From Sipunculus nudus (lineage: Eukaryota > Annelida > Sipuncula > Golfingiida > Sipunculidae), in the NCBI GenBank assembly GCA_026874595.1, contig CM049320.1, positions 17,868,988-17,932,987 of the forward strand: DNA of 64,000 nucleotides, given 5' to 3'. Each line of letters starts with the position of its first letter. Position 1 is the stretch's first letter. Shown piece by piece: positions 12,002 to 23,300 of the stretch. Both the position numbers and the translations under genes were made by a program. The notes beneath the pieces were generated by a model that made no database searches, was not told the origin of the DNA, and saw only the letters and a program-made list of their open reading frames with translations.

Positions 12002-13702
12002 GTAAGAATATTGGTCACGCTAATTGTAATTCTGGAAATCAGTGAAAAAAAATGAACAAACTTTACTCTTAATGAATCAAGGTCCCATAAAGGTTATGGA
12101 TATGCTATCATTGATAGGGCCATCTGTTATTATGACATTAGAGTAAGTGTTAATCAATATTGACAATCATACTGGTCTTAAGTGTTAATCAATCATAAAA
12201 CAAAACTATTTGAACATCCCGATTATCACGATTTCTGTAACAAAAATGGAACGTGTCATAGTTTGCCCAATATACAAGCCATGCTGTAAGGAGTTTCAAT
12301 ATTCGTTGACAAAAGAATAAGCATTAGTTTACTTAGGGACGTATTCGTATATGTACCATACAGCCACTATCGCAATTTATGTACTTCAGTTATATGTAGA
12401 TGTCCAGTATGAGAGGTCGTAAAAACGCCTTCACTTCGGTTTTAAAAATGCAACTAGATGTACGTAAGGCATGATAACTCTAAATTCTAATCATGCAATT
12501 TGATGTAAATTGAATCTGAAAATTGGAAATGCAGTCCCAGGTTTATGATATAATAATATCTATCAAATATAATTGTGTTATCTGTGTAAAATCTCTCAGT
12601 TTCATGGCGGGATTAGTTCAAGTATGTACTTTAGCTAAGTCATGACTTTCTGTCCAAATACCTATATTTCTCGTCGGTAGGTCCTCTGAAAGTGTTCTGA
12701 TGTAAAAATGAAATAAGCTTCTTAAAGTTGTCAGCCTTTTTATCAGTTTTTAAACTAATCGGGCGGACTGCACTTGAAAACTTTTAAGGTAATAGAAAAA
12801 TAGCATGAGAAATTGACATCATTACAATTTATCTAGATGTTAAGATTTTAACAGAATGCTTTGTTATCTTGAAGTTTGATAACCGACTGCTCATAAATAG
12901 ATTATCTCATTTCTTGAGACCAGTGATGATACACATTTTAATTTCAAATCCCAACTATAAGCATTTTTAATATTTCCCATATGATGAGATTACTCTTGCA
13001 GTCGTTTAATTGTATGACATAAATCTAAGAAATTTCATATATCTGACGAAGTTTGATTGTAAAGAAAAATGCCTGTGGAATTAGGATACCTCTTCGCATT
13101 ACAAGGACAAATTTGATAATATTTTAGAGACTAAAGTTTAACATGTCACATTTGATTAACATTCGACATGAGAGGTATTGCGATCGCCTTTTATTTAAGA
13201 ACCAAATATTTCTAATTAAGATCAAGTTGAACAAGCTTTAGCAAGTAGTACATTACATAGCAAGCCCGATTAACATGCTTGAGCTTTGTTTTTATTAATT
13301 TACAAAATAAAGGAATATTAAATGAGGATTAAATAAAAAGTGTATTCCTAATAAATAGACAAATTCATGCTATTAAAAATATTGCTTATATTATTCAAAT
13401 TACCTTTGTGGGCTTCATGGTGTGTAGTTAAAAAATCTAATTATAAAATCGTGGGTGAGCATCGTTTTCCCTCATAAGATCACAGGTTAATTCAGTAAGA
13501 TTCACAACCTTGTTAATGTAGCCCGGTCGATCTATCTGGTAAAAGTTCCTATTCACGACAAACTTAGGAAGATTCCAGCTTGATGCAAGGTAGACCTGAT
13601 TCAAATTTAGCAAATAGTCATTTAAGATGGAATAAATGGAAATGTTGGCGCATTGTAAAACCTTAAGTAAACTGAGTAATATGTAAATTTATGTTTTTAA
13701 GC
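12002..13702. other. Intron of the caspase-like gene
   Basis: AT-rich. No exon or recognisable repeat seen on either strand. Confidence 0.4.
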
Positions 13703-15123
13703 AAAGCTGGTGACTGTGCCCGAGTGTATCAGTCAACAGAGGAAAACCGATCTTTAGCAGCAAAAATACAAAATAGAGACTTGGAACAAATCTCAAAATG
13801 GTAAAAAAAATGGTTAGTCACCTTCAATGCAAAAAAAAAAAAAAACAGATCACTGTTATTCTCAATGAAACCAAAAAACAGACCATCCTGGCCTATATTT
13901 CAATGGTATTAAAATAGATAAATCTAACACCCATAAACATTTAGGAATAATACTTAGAAAGGACTGCAAATGGAACGATCATATTGAAAATCTAAAAGCA
14001 AAAGCAAACTCTAAAATCTTAATATTGAGCAAATAAAAAATATATGCTTGATAGTAAAACTCTAGAAAACATATATTATACATATATAAGGCCAATACTA
14101 GAATACAGTAATGTTATGTGGTGTAACTGCACACAAGAACAAAGCGAAACACTAGAAGCTGTGCAATTACAAGCTGCCAGAATAGTAACAGGCTGCGTCA
14201 GGGGAACTAGCCATGCAAAACTCTACAAAGAAACAGGCTGGCCCCTACTCAAAACGCGTAGAGAAAATTCAATGGTCATCCAGCTGCACAAAATGATAAA
14301 TCTAGAATCCCCCCAGTACCTGTACTTACTATTACGGCCACACAGAAACACCAACTTTAATACAAGATCTAGTGATCGATTCAATATACAAGACATTTTC
14401 TGTAGAACAGAGATCTAATATAATTCATTCTTACCAAAATCTATAAGATTAAGGAATAAATTAGATGAAAGACTTAAACACTGTCAAACCAGCAAATCAC
14501 TTAAATATAATATATCCAGGGAAATTGCAAGAAACAAACCACCAAAATACTTCAATTCAGGTACAAGAAAGGCCCAGATAATTCATACCCGACTGCGAAC
14601 ACAAAGCAGTGACTTAAACTATGATCTATATAGAAGACACCTATCCAACGACCCAAAATGTCAATGTGGATACGAAACAGAAAATGCTGAACATTATCTG
14701 CTGCAATGCCAACTCCATGTCAATTCTAGAAATAAATATATCCCCCAAGATATATCTGTAGAAGAACTCCTCTATGGTAGCGCATATGCAAACAACACCA
14801 GAAATGAAGAAATCTTTACATCTGTATGTTCATACATAGAAAACACAAACCAGTTCAAAACATAAAAATCTCCCACAACACCTCCAAAACACAGACATAC
14901 AACTATAACACTTCCACTTACCAAACATCCACTACCAAACACAACCCCTACCATAACACTGAATACTGCCATCGTTTTATATTTTTATATTTTATATTTT
15001 ATACAAGAAATATTAGGGAGAGAGTCAAGATAAGCTTTAAGTAGCTTGCACTTAATCCCATTGATGTCTGTACCATAAGATATGTGCATATTCAATAAAA
15101 TATCTCAAACAAACAAACAAACA
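13703..15123 (+). mobile_element. 5'-truncated CR1/L2-type LINE, 3' part of reverse transcriptase
   Basis: The sequence begins at the catalytic box, read AGDC where ADDC is expected. It continues with LEQISKW, HKHLGIILRKDCKWNDHI, YIRPILEYSNVMW, then the C-terminal block HTRLRTQSS and CQCGYETENAEH typical of CR1/L2/jockey-like LINEs. There are several stops (for example after LILSK and after CRTEI), so it is dead. It ends with AATAAAATATC and a (CAAA)4 tail at about 15103-15123, which marks the 3' end and plus orientation. 5' truncation is the usual outcome of target-primed reverse transcription. It lies in an intron of the caspase-like gene, whose next candidate exon starts immediately after the tail. 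Confidence 0.85.
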
Positions 15124-15124
15124 G

Positions 15125-15211
15125 AGGAAATGGAAGAAGAAGACCGCGAAGAAAGTCACGTGTTTGAACATTACCTCGTTGCAAATGGAATGCATAAAGA
15201 TAGGCCAACGG
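15125..15211 (+). pseudogene. Candidate exon after the LINE tail
   Basis: An 87-bp stretch between an AACAG acceptor, which lies in or beside the LINE tail, and CGG|GTAAGT. Two frames are open. The phase-1 frame is acidic (EMEEEDREESHVFEHYLV) and looks like a caspase inter-subunit linker. The phase-0 frame, which the preceding exon would dictate, is basic. The frame is therefore unresolved. Confidence 0.3.
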
Positions 15212-16105
15212 GTAAGTCAGTCTCGTGACATACTAAACAACTTTGAACAACTCGTTTAAAATATTTTTGCTAGGGGTGTCAAATTATATATTCCAAATCC
15301 GACCAATCCTAAACTCTTCGATAAATATGATAGAGAAGGTAATTATCTCTATTTTTAGAGAATTCTACTCAATTGCTTCTCTGTGCTTCTTGTCGTTAAT
15401 TGAATAATTACATAAGGAAAACGAAATTAAACATGAAATGTTTATTCATTAAGGCTTTCTAGAACACCATGATCTTACCAGCGGTTCATTGTTCATATAA
15501 AAGATGGTCAAAGTATTTAGAGAGAAGACAGCGACAAAAGACATCACTGAACTCCTCACTGAGGTAACACTACGAGCAAATAACCAAAATCTTCACACAT
15601 TTTAACTTGCAGGCAAATAACGGAACCTTTTACAGAAGTAACGCAAGAAGCAAATAAGAGTGTAGCATAAGAAGAGTTAACACTACATGTAAATAACATA
15701 AATATCCACACAGCTCAAACTACAATCGAATAACAGAAACCTTCACAGAAATGACACCAGAGGCAAATAATACACAGAGGTATCAATAAGGATAAATAAT
15801 AAAATAAAATTGCACATTAGGAAACTGTATACAGGGGTTAAGCTATTATTTACTCGACAAATCTATACTAATCACAAAGATAACAACTAAAGTAAATATA
15901 ACTAGGAATGTGCTCAAACCTTCGTTTAGGTAACTCGTTAATCTCATAATGCATGATCATTTTCCTTAATAAAATCGTGGATCGAGGTGGATGCAGATCC
16001 ACTCTCAGGATACATGTGTTGCCACCTGGGGTTAGATCAGTAAACAATCGCCCATTATATGGGAGTAATGGGCTGTCTTGTTTACTGATCTCATGCATGG
16101 TGGCA

Positions 16106-16151
<46 letters not shown>

Positions 16152-16988
16152 GCTGGATCTAGATGTTAATCCGGATCACCCCAAGAATGTAATAATTTTA
16201 TGTTACTGGATGTACTTTTATATAGGAATAATTAATACAAAAAGCATACGCTTGAAAATCAATAGGCAAGCATTGACATGAGAATAATAAAATCATATTA
16301 ACATATGTACAACTTGTTTCATCACTATTTATTCAATTTTTAACTTAGATTTTCTGAGATTAGAATTATTTCAAATATCAGTAGTTTGATCAATTATGTT
16401 TTGTATATAATGTATAGCATGTATGTAGCATATATATGTAGCATATATTAGCTATCATATGTACACATAGGGTAACCATGTTGGTAACTTATATTAACAC
16501 TAGCGTTCTGCAAACATAATCTTATTCAATCTAACCCAGACAATTTCGTGCTTTGTTAATTTTCCTCTGGATAAAGCCAGACGTTTTTCAATAAAATGGT
16601 GTGTTTCAATTAAGTTATTGACATCTCTTTAATATAACGGTTGTTGTTGACATTTTGACTAATCAATTGTTCCTTGTATCATATGAAAGCTATCTAGGAA
16701 ATTTCATAGAAAATTATGAATTAGTTCTCGGGGATCGATGCTAACACACAAACAAAAAAACCCAGACAAACAAACAGACAAAACCACCAAAACATAACAA
16801 CACATGACGGGGGTAAATATCCTCCACAAAGGCAACTGCTCATGTAATGCCGAAAAAAAAACTTGGAAAAAAGTTAGGTCATCTGTGTTTGCTAATATGT
16901 CTGATTCATTGCATTTCATGCAGGTGTATATTAATATTTTGCTTATTGCTAAACATGATTATTAATACATGAATTCTTGCTGTCTCAG
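15212..16988. other. Intronic or intergenic
   Basis: Holds a (TA)n array at about 16110-16149. No exon is supported. Confidence 0.4.
16110..16149. repeat. (TA)n microsatellite
   Basis: TA array of about 40 bp. Confidence 0.95.
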
Positions 16989-17117
16989 ATTCGTCAAAAT
17001 GTTTGGAAAAACTGCATGCGTGAGGAAGATGCCATACAAATGGATAAGGATTTGAATTCATTGAAAAAGAAATGTTACATTTTTCCAAGCATTTTAAGAG
17101 GGAAAGAGACAAAGTAG
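16989..17117 (+). pseudogene. Possible terminal p10 exon of the caspase-like gene
   Basis: After a GTCTCAG acceptor, 42 codons read IRQNVWKNCMREED, then LKKKCYIFPSILRGKETK and TAG. The end resembles the caspase p10 C-terminus, where a Q-x-P-x-x-S-x-L-R-K segment closes the small subunit. The GSWFIQ part of p10 was not found. Weak assignment. Confidence 0.3.
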
Positions 17118-17146
17118 TTTATAGAAATTTATGCAAAAATAAGGTT

Positions 17147-17148
<2 letters not shown>

Positions 17149-17187
<39 letters not shown>
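17149..17187. repeat. (TA)n microsatellite
   Basis: TA array just after the possible p10 exon. Confidence 0.95.
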
Positions 17188-19693
17188 TTACATATTCTTG
17201 GCATACAAGGAACGGTGGGATAGATGAATGTAATACAGGTGAAATATAAATGTTTTGTGTTGTAGAAGATGCAGAGGATGGCCTATACTTATGGAGACGT
17301 AAATTTATTCGGGCCATCCAATATGATTTTGGTTAACGGTTGTTCCTGGTCCAAAGACAACATTCACTTTAAAACAATCTATTGATTTCATCCAAACCTT
17401 AATCTCATTTTATGTGACTTTTATCTAAAAAAAAACAAACATGCATCATCGAATTTGAATAATGGTATCTATAAGCACTATCTTTGAGGATATTTATTGT
17501 TATATTTAAAACTTTAAGTGAATTGACTTCGTTTCACCATTTGTTTCATAATTTCTTAGTTGTTATCGATGTTTACTTTATATAAAACATTTTATAGAAA
17601 TAGTAGTCCATCATTGTCTGTTTAGGAACCATAATACATTCTTTATGACATAAAGTGGAACTGCACAATTACGAACTCACTTGGGACTGAGGAAACTGGT
17701 CGTTGTTTTGGGGAGGTACACCCCGGTTTGTAAACCGGGTTGCCCTTTTTGTTCTGTCATTCAGTCGGCTGTGACAAGGCACAGCCACTGAAATGTTATT
17801 GCAGTTCTTTTCGGCGATGATCGTACTGGAGGGGTCGATTGGCGCTGGAGCCAGGAAAACTGCAAGTAATTTTGAATTCAGAGGTCGTGATTATTTTGAG
17901 TCATTTATTAACCTAAATAACACTTAAGAAATATTCGGGGAAATGGTGGTTTCAATTATGAGGAGGTCGCAAGGTGGAGATCCACTGTATAAGCTTCGAT
18001 TTGATAAATGAATTGATAATTTGTTCATCAGGTTCTTTCTGGGAGTGTCTTTTGCCAAAAAATTATTCCGGGGAAACAAGTTTTATGCGTGAGCCTCCTT
18101 GGCGATGAAATATTGGGATCGACTGGTATTAATCTGAGACTTTAAACGCTAGGGTTACTACTTGATGCTTCTATGTTACCCTTCATTACTTCAGAGGGCG
18201 GCACTGAATACAGTTTGCTTTTAGATTCTCGATATTCAACGTTTAAGTATGTTACACCGAATAAATTGCTTGAATTAACCGCTTTCTTTGCTTCTTATTT
18301 CTTCCTGGAATAAGAGAATCAATCAGTATAATGATAAGTGCTGTATGAGTGTTGCTTTCTATTTCGGCAAGCGTTGATCACTGACGTATGTCTCTCCGCC
18401 TGGGTGTTTGTCAGCTCTACACAAGCTTCAAGTTTGCAGCTATCGATTTGAAACGTATACAGTAAGTAAATACCCTGAACTGCATCGAGCCAATACTTCT
18501 GTTCAAAGTCGCTAAATGGTTAACAGTTAAAAAGTAAAAAAAAAAAAATTATCTTTGCAAACAAACAAAAATTATCATTGTAGCTCAATAAACTGTAGCT
18601 CAAATTATTTGTCTTTCTATGTACATTTTGCATTGTTGCTTGTCCTTGTCTAAATACTTCTAACACGATCAGTTTAAATGTAGCTTATGTTACAATCAAT
18701 CCTCTCTCCGTTGTAAGGCAACAGACTGCAGTTTTATTACCTACTTTTTATGCATGCAGACATAGTGTATTTAATTAAAAATACCATAACTCGTTGCAAA
18801 TATCGGCCTGCAAATTTAAGACATATTGTTGATATGATGTTTTGTTTATGTAAGGTATGCATTCTGCTTGTTTTCTGCAAGGCATAATGTCCTTTTCTTT
18901 TCAAAACAAAATATAATATTCTGTCTTTCATATCATCCATAAATATCCTTTAAGAAAGTATTATTAAATATGTATGAATTTGGTAGAAACTGTAGATTAA
19001 ACGAATTTTCCAATTTCGTTCGCATCCCGAACGGAAGTCTTAATATGTCAAGTTTTATATTTTGGATGCGCTGTATGATACACTTCTTCATGAATGCACC
19101 AGTTGAGTTTTCAATTTGCTCAAATGAATGTTTATAATATCGTAAAGTTGCATTTACTTCAGTAGCAATATAATATGAAGACAATTATTTGTAGAAGGTA
19201 TATAGCATTTTACCTTCCGATATCAGATAAACGCCAGCCTCGCATCACCTGTAAAAGATGTAAAGAGCTGGTTAAACTGAATATAGAACTAATGTTATAC
19301 ATTCGAACTCCGTTATGCATATCAGCGCCTCAGGAAATATTTGCGGACACAGGTATCATAATTTATGGATGAGTCAAATAAGTATTCCAAAGTAGCCATG
19401 GTCACGGAAGCAACATTGTTCCATGAGTATGCACTTGAATATTCCAGTGGATGGCTTTTATCAGTCAAAACGAAGGTGGCCAATCAAATTGTATGTGTGG
19501 AAAACGTCTTACAATCGCCTTTGCCCAGTGTAGTGCCAAGAGGCAGATAATGCAAAGGGTAATGTAATGTGACATATAAGGTTCAGTATAACAGCTGCGT
19601 GGTTAAATAATAGGAGCTGTCTCAAAGTCAGTCACGTCATCTCCAAGCACCATGAATTATAGGTGAATTGGTATATCCTGTGAAATAACAGGG

Positions 19694-19756
<63 letters not shown>

Positions 19757-20271
19757 GAGAGAGAGAGATATTGCTAACAGCATGCAGAGTTGAATTCAAT
19801 GTCAGTGTTTTTATCTGGGATTTTATGGTGCTGCAAGGGAATCTACGTATTCTTTATCTACAATAGGGCACCGATGAATAGAAAGAGAATATTCACTCAA
19901 AGCAAAATTCGCATATTTTAAATGATCACGGGGACCAGAGGCAGACGTAAGTGTTAAAGAGTTTATATTGCTTTCATGCATATCTTGATTCATTTGAAAT
20001 TGAATACAGAATTGACGAGTAAAGATTATACCTAATGGACTTAACTGCCTTATAGATCAATTTTGACAGCGGTCCGCTGGAACATGTCAATGGTTTCTGT
20101 CATTAGCTTTGTTAGTTTGACATTTTTTTTGCATTTAACTATAAAAAAGATACATTTAGCTTTGTTTATAACTTTACCAATTTAGACCAGCCTGCTTTTT
20201 TAAATAATTTTGTAAACCTGTTAATATGGTAACAGAAAGGAAACGGAACCAGCAGAAACACACGCGCGAGG
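17188..20271. other. Intergenic between caspase-like gene and copy B
   Basis: No exon is supported. It contains a short palindrome CCCGGTTTGTAAACCGGG (17722-17739) and a (TA)n array with a GA tail at about 19700-19770. Confidence 0.4.
19700..19755. repeat. (TA)n microsatellite with (GA)n tail
   Basis: TA array of about 55 bp followed by AATGAGAGAGAGAGATA. Confidence 0.95.
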
Positions 20272-20328
20272 ATGACATCTCTGTCTGTTTATCTGTTGCT
20301 ATTTTGTTGTCATGGGGCCTACAGTCAG
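20272..20328 (+). CDS. Signal-peptide exon of copy B
   Basis: ATG 20272 opens 19 codons with a strongly hydrophobic core (LSVYLLLFCC), ending CAG|GTAAAT in phase 0. It matches the phase-0 acceptor at 20706 (ACCAG|ATAGTGGAG). It is a classic secretory leader exon. Confidence 0.65.
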
Positions 20329-23300
20329 GTAAATGATAGACGGAAATCACAGCTCAAGGTTACGTGTTACGTGCAAACTGTGCAAAGTTGCAAACTGCAA
20401 CTTTTAATAAGGTCAAATTAACATATTAAGTCTGATGTAAGGTCAGGTCGAAGCGATTTGTTCAAGTTTAAAATTATTAAAATAGAACCATATATTGAAA
20501 ACTAAATATCTTTCCCTCTGTGTACCATTACATAATAATAATCAAGGCAGGGCAGAATAGATGACCCTTTTTATCTGATTCATATTCTAATTCTAAAAGT
20601 TGATAATAAGCAAAATCACACAAATCGTACTTGGTCAAAATATTATCCTCATAAATGTGCCACTCCGTATATATTTATATTTTATAATGAGTATCCTATA
20701 ACCAGATAGTGGAGTTCACCTGCTCAGATAAAAAATATTTGGAAATTAATGGAAACATATACGGTAGGGATAAGATCACGGTAAGAAAATGTCATACAAA
20801 GGTTTACTTCACGTGTCGGTCACTCTGTAAAATGAAGATTCATATGGCCAGTAACAGCCGAATAAATAGTATCGTAATACATATCAAATGTACAGTCAAT
20901 AGGGAATAGAGCTGGGCTGCTAAATGTAAGGCTTTTGTTATATTTGAAAATAAATTCGACTAATTTCTTCGTTAAAAAACTTATGTTAGCCTGTATATCG
21001 CTGGTCTAATAATATGTATCCGGTGGCTTTTAAAAGGTCTTTACACGTAACCGTTACATCATTTTGAAAGGACTTTGTAATTTGTATTTATCTGATACTA
21101 GTTTCTGGCAAGTTGTTGCCTCTTTTCACTACTCACGCAGATCAGGGCCGTGTCACTAATGGTTAAGGCCGGAAAAGCGGGCCTAATGATGATGCGGTCA
21201 GCGAAATTACGTGTCCAACTGGATACGTACCCAAAAAATGTTCGTGTAACACTCTGAAAAACTGTGACGGAGCGAGGTTCTTATCTGGGAAGGATCCTTT
21301 GATCTGCAGAGTCGAGAATTCAAAATTTAACCGAGAGGGTGTTAAGGTAGGTAAAGCATCAGGAATGCGGTATTTGCATTTCGACTTACTCACATATTTA
21401 TATATCTTAATATCATGTTTCTACAACCTACCGTCGGATCATGCCAAGGCTTACTGATCTACCAATTGCCATCAAGGAATCATAATTTTGTTAATTAACA
21501 AAAGTTTATTGAGTATATGGAATTACACCTAGGCCAAATAATATTGAACTCGGGCCACCTTTTGTAAAATTATAAGGCCATCCTGGACTGTGAGGAAGAA
21601 AGAGAAGGTAACTTAAAGTATATTCAACAAGAGGCTGAAGTAAACCCAGATACACCGCCACTCCACTGCCCGTTTGGGAGTTCCTTGGTCAGCTGTTCAG
21701 TGCACACACCGTAAGTCAATGGATCTATTTTAACATATCAGTTGGAAATTATTGTGAGGGTTAAGAAAAAAGCTATATTTGTCTATAATTTTAACGACCT
21801 TCCCGTAAATTAGTACTAAATGCCAAACATGAAACGCTAGATTCCCATTAATGTGTTTATACCCCTCCTGGGGGAGAGTAGATATCCCATCAGCATCTAC
21901 GTAAAGTATGTTAGGAGTTTTATACATATATTTTCTTTCTGTTGCAAGTGATCAATCTCAAACTGATTTAAATTTAATTTAGCAGGAAAGACCAATTGAA
22001 TAAGTGTTTAGATGTTTTGGATGTTTTCGTTTTGAACACTATCAAATACGTTATGTTTGTAATATCAGGAGAAAAATGAATCAGTTCATTTAAATTACGT
22101 TCCATTTAGTCAATAAGGAGATACTACAAATGCCATTAAATTGATTAGAAAAACAGCTAATCATGCTAACCATCCCTATATAAAGTGGGTAGATTATGTA
22201 AATTGAATATACATGAGAACTATGCATACGGACTTTAAAGCAACTCTATCTGGATATTTAAAAAAGATGCTCTATGAGCAACTGTTTCTTGTTGCATTCT
22301 TGATAAATTATAGCCTTTTTAAAGTGCTGGTATTTACAGTTATGCCTATTCTGGCGTAAATTTAATATACCTTGTCAGAAAGAAGATTTAGTAACCATTG
22401 CATCTTTTTGTGTTGTTTAAAAATCATACATGAAGTATACATTTATTCCAGTTGGATGCACATAAGCAGGATGAATTACACAGTGAATGGAGACTCGTGT
22501 AGCGTTCCGCCAGTATTCAGAACTATACGTGAGATCACCCTTCAAGTTCATTGCCGGGGTACACGAATAATTCCTACCATTGCTATTCGATAAATATATG
22601 CCTGTACCCATAAAGTAGCTGTAAAGGAATATAGTTTTATAGCTATCATAAGATTGGGCATTTTCTATATTTAATAATATTTATATAATTTCTATGTAAT
22701 AGGGCCTTTGAAGTCGATATTTAAAACGCTCGTTGCTCTTCTCCGGCGACGCGGGTTCGAACCCCGGCCTGGCTATGAGAGAGGAGGTTGTAGTTGGCTG
22801 TCAAAGTTTTCTCTTGCATTCCTACATAAGCCAACAGGCAACCACCCGAGCTTTGGAGAGTCCCTTTTATTATTTATTTTAACTAGTTGTACGATTTATG
22901 TAAAGAAATAAAGTTTACTTTTCAACTGTGACATACAGGCAACACCAAATATGAAAACCTGCACAATTGTTCCTTTCAATGCATCTCATTATTTGTGCCA
23001 GTGAACTACTGTGGTGATCCTGGTGAAGTTAGCAAAGCATTGAGGAAAGAAGGTGAATTTTACTACAGAGACCGCCTGACCTACACATGTTATCCCGGGT
23101 ACGTCATCCGAGGGGCAGGTGGCGCCAGGGAGAGAATCATCCAATGCCAAGGAAATGGTACTTGGTCCGAATCCCCTCCAATCTGCGAAAGAGAGAATCT
23201 TAGCAAGTCCCAAGCAAGTGGCACTCCGTCAGAACCATCCGGGAACCGAAAAGGCAAGTTTTTGGTGCAATGTGGTATATTACAAAGTATTCCTACACTG

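Larger units (their letters stand above)
6139..17117 (+). pseudogene. CARD-caspase-like gene, decayed
   Basis: Exons joined by consistent splice signals: 6139-6300, 6621-6783, 7539-7651, 10663-10846, 11768-12001, possibly 15125-15211 and 16989-17117. Exons 1-2 read as a CARD (start MATAETEV; WDGLI and KEKDNIE, then FDILVKCLEDNKPSHVAAIM). Exon 3 is a linker ending EVYKAQRDV. Exon 4 begins GYDMAGEKRGFVMIVN, the caspase p20 start (Y-x-M, RG, I-x-N). Exon 5 matches the rest of p20 (IFSRDG, LAKRPK). Caspases are Cys proteases of cell death and immunity; CARDs bring them to adaptor complexes. Defects: TAG at 6651-6653 in CARD exon 2; one extra base in exon 4; catalytic SHG replaced by YFG and QACRG by KPSKE. 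It is most simply a pseudogene, possibly of a pseudo-caspase. ATG 6139 is chosen for its CACCATGG context. Confidence 0.6.

Noticed and set aside
20706-20909. Reading 20706-20909 as a complete secreted lectin-like (SUEL-like) two-exon gene
   Set aside because: The frame stays open to a TAG, but a GTAGGG donor at 20764 in phase 1 joins exactly to the Cys-rich exon at 21168, giving the more coherent gene.
22735-22810. Possible tRNA gene from the GGTTCGAACCCC box
   Set aside because: No acceptor-stem or anticodon-arm pairing; the same sequence with the same tail recurs at 41485-41733, so it is a SINE.
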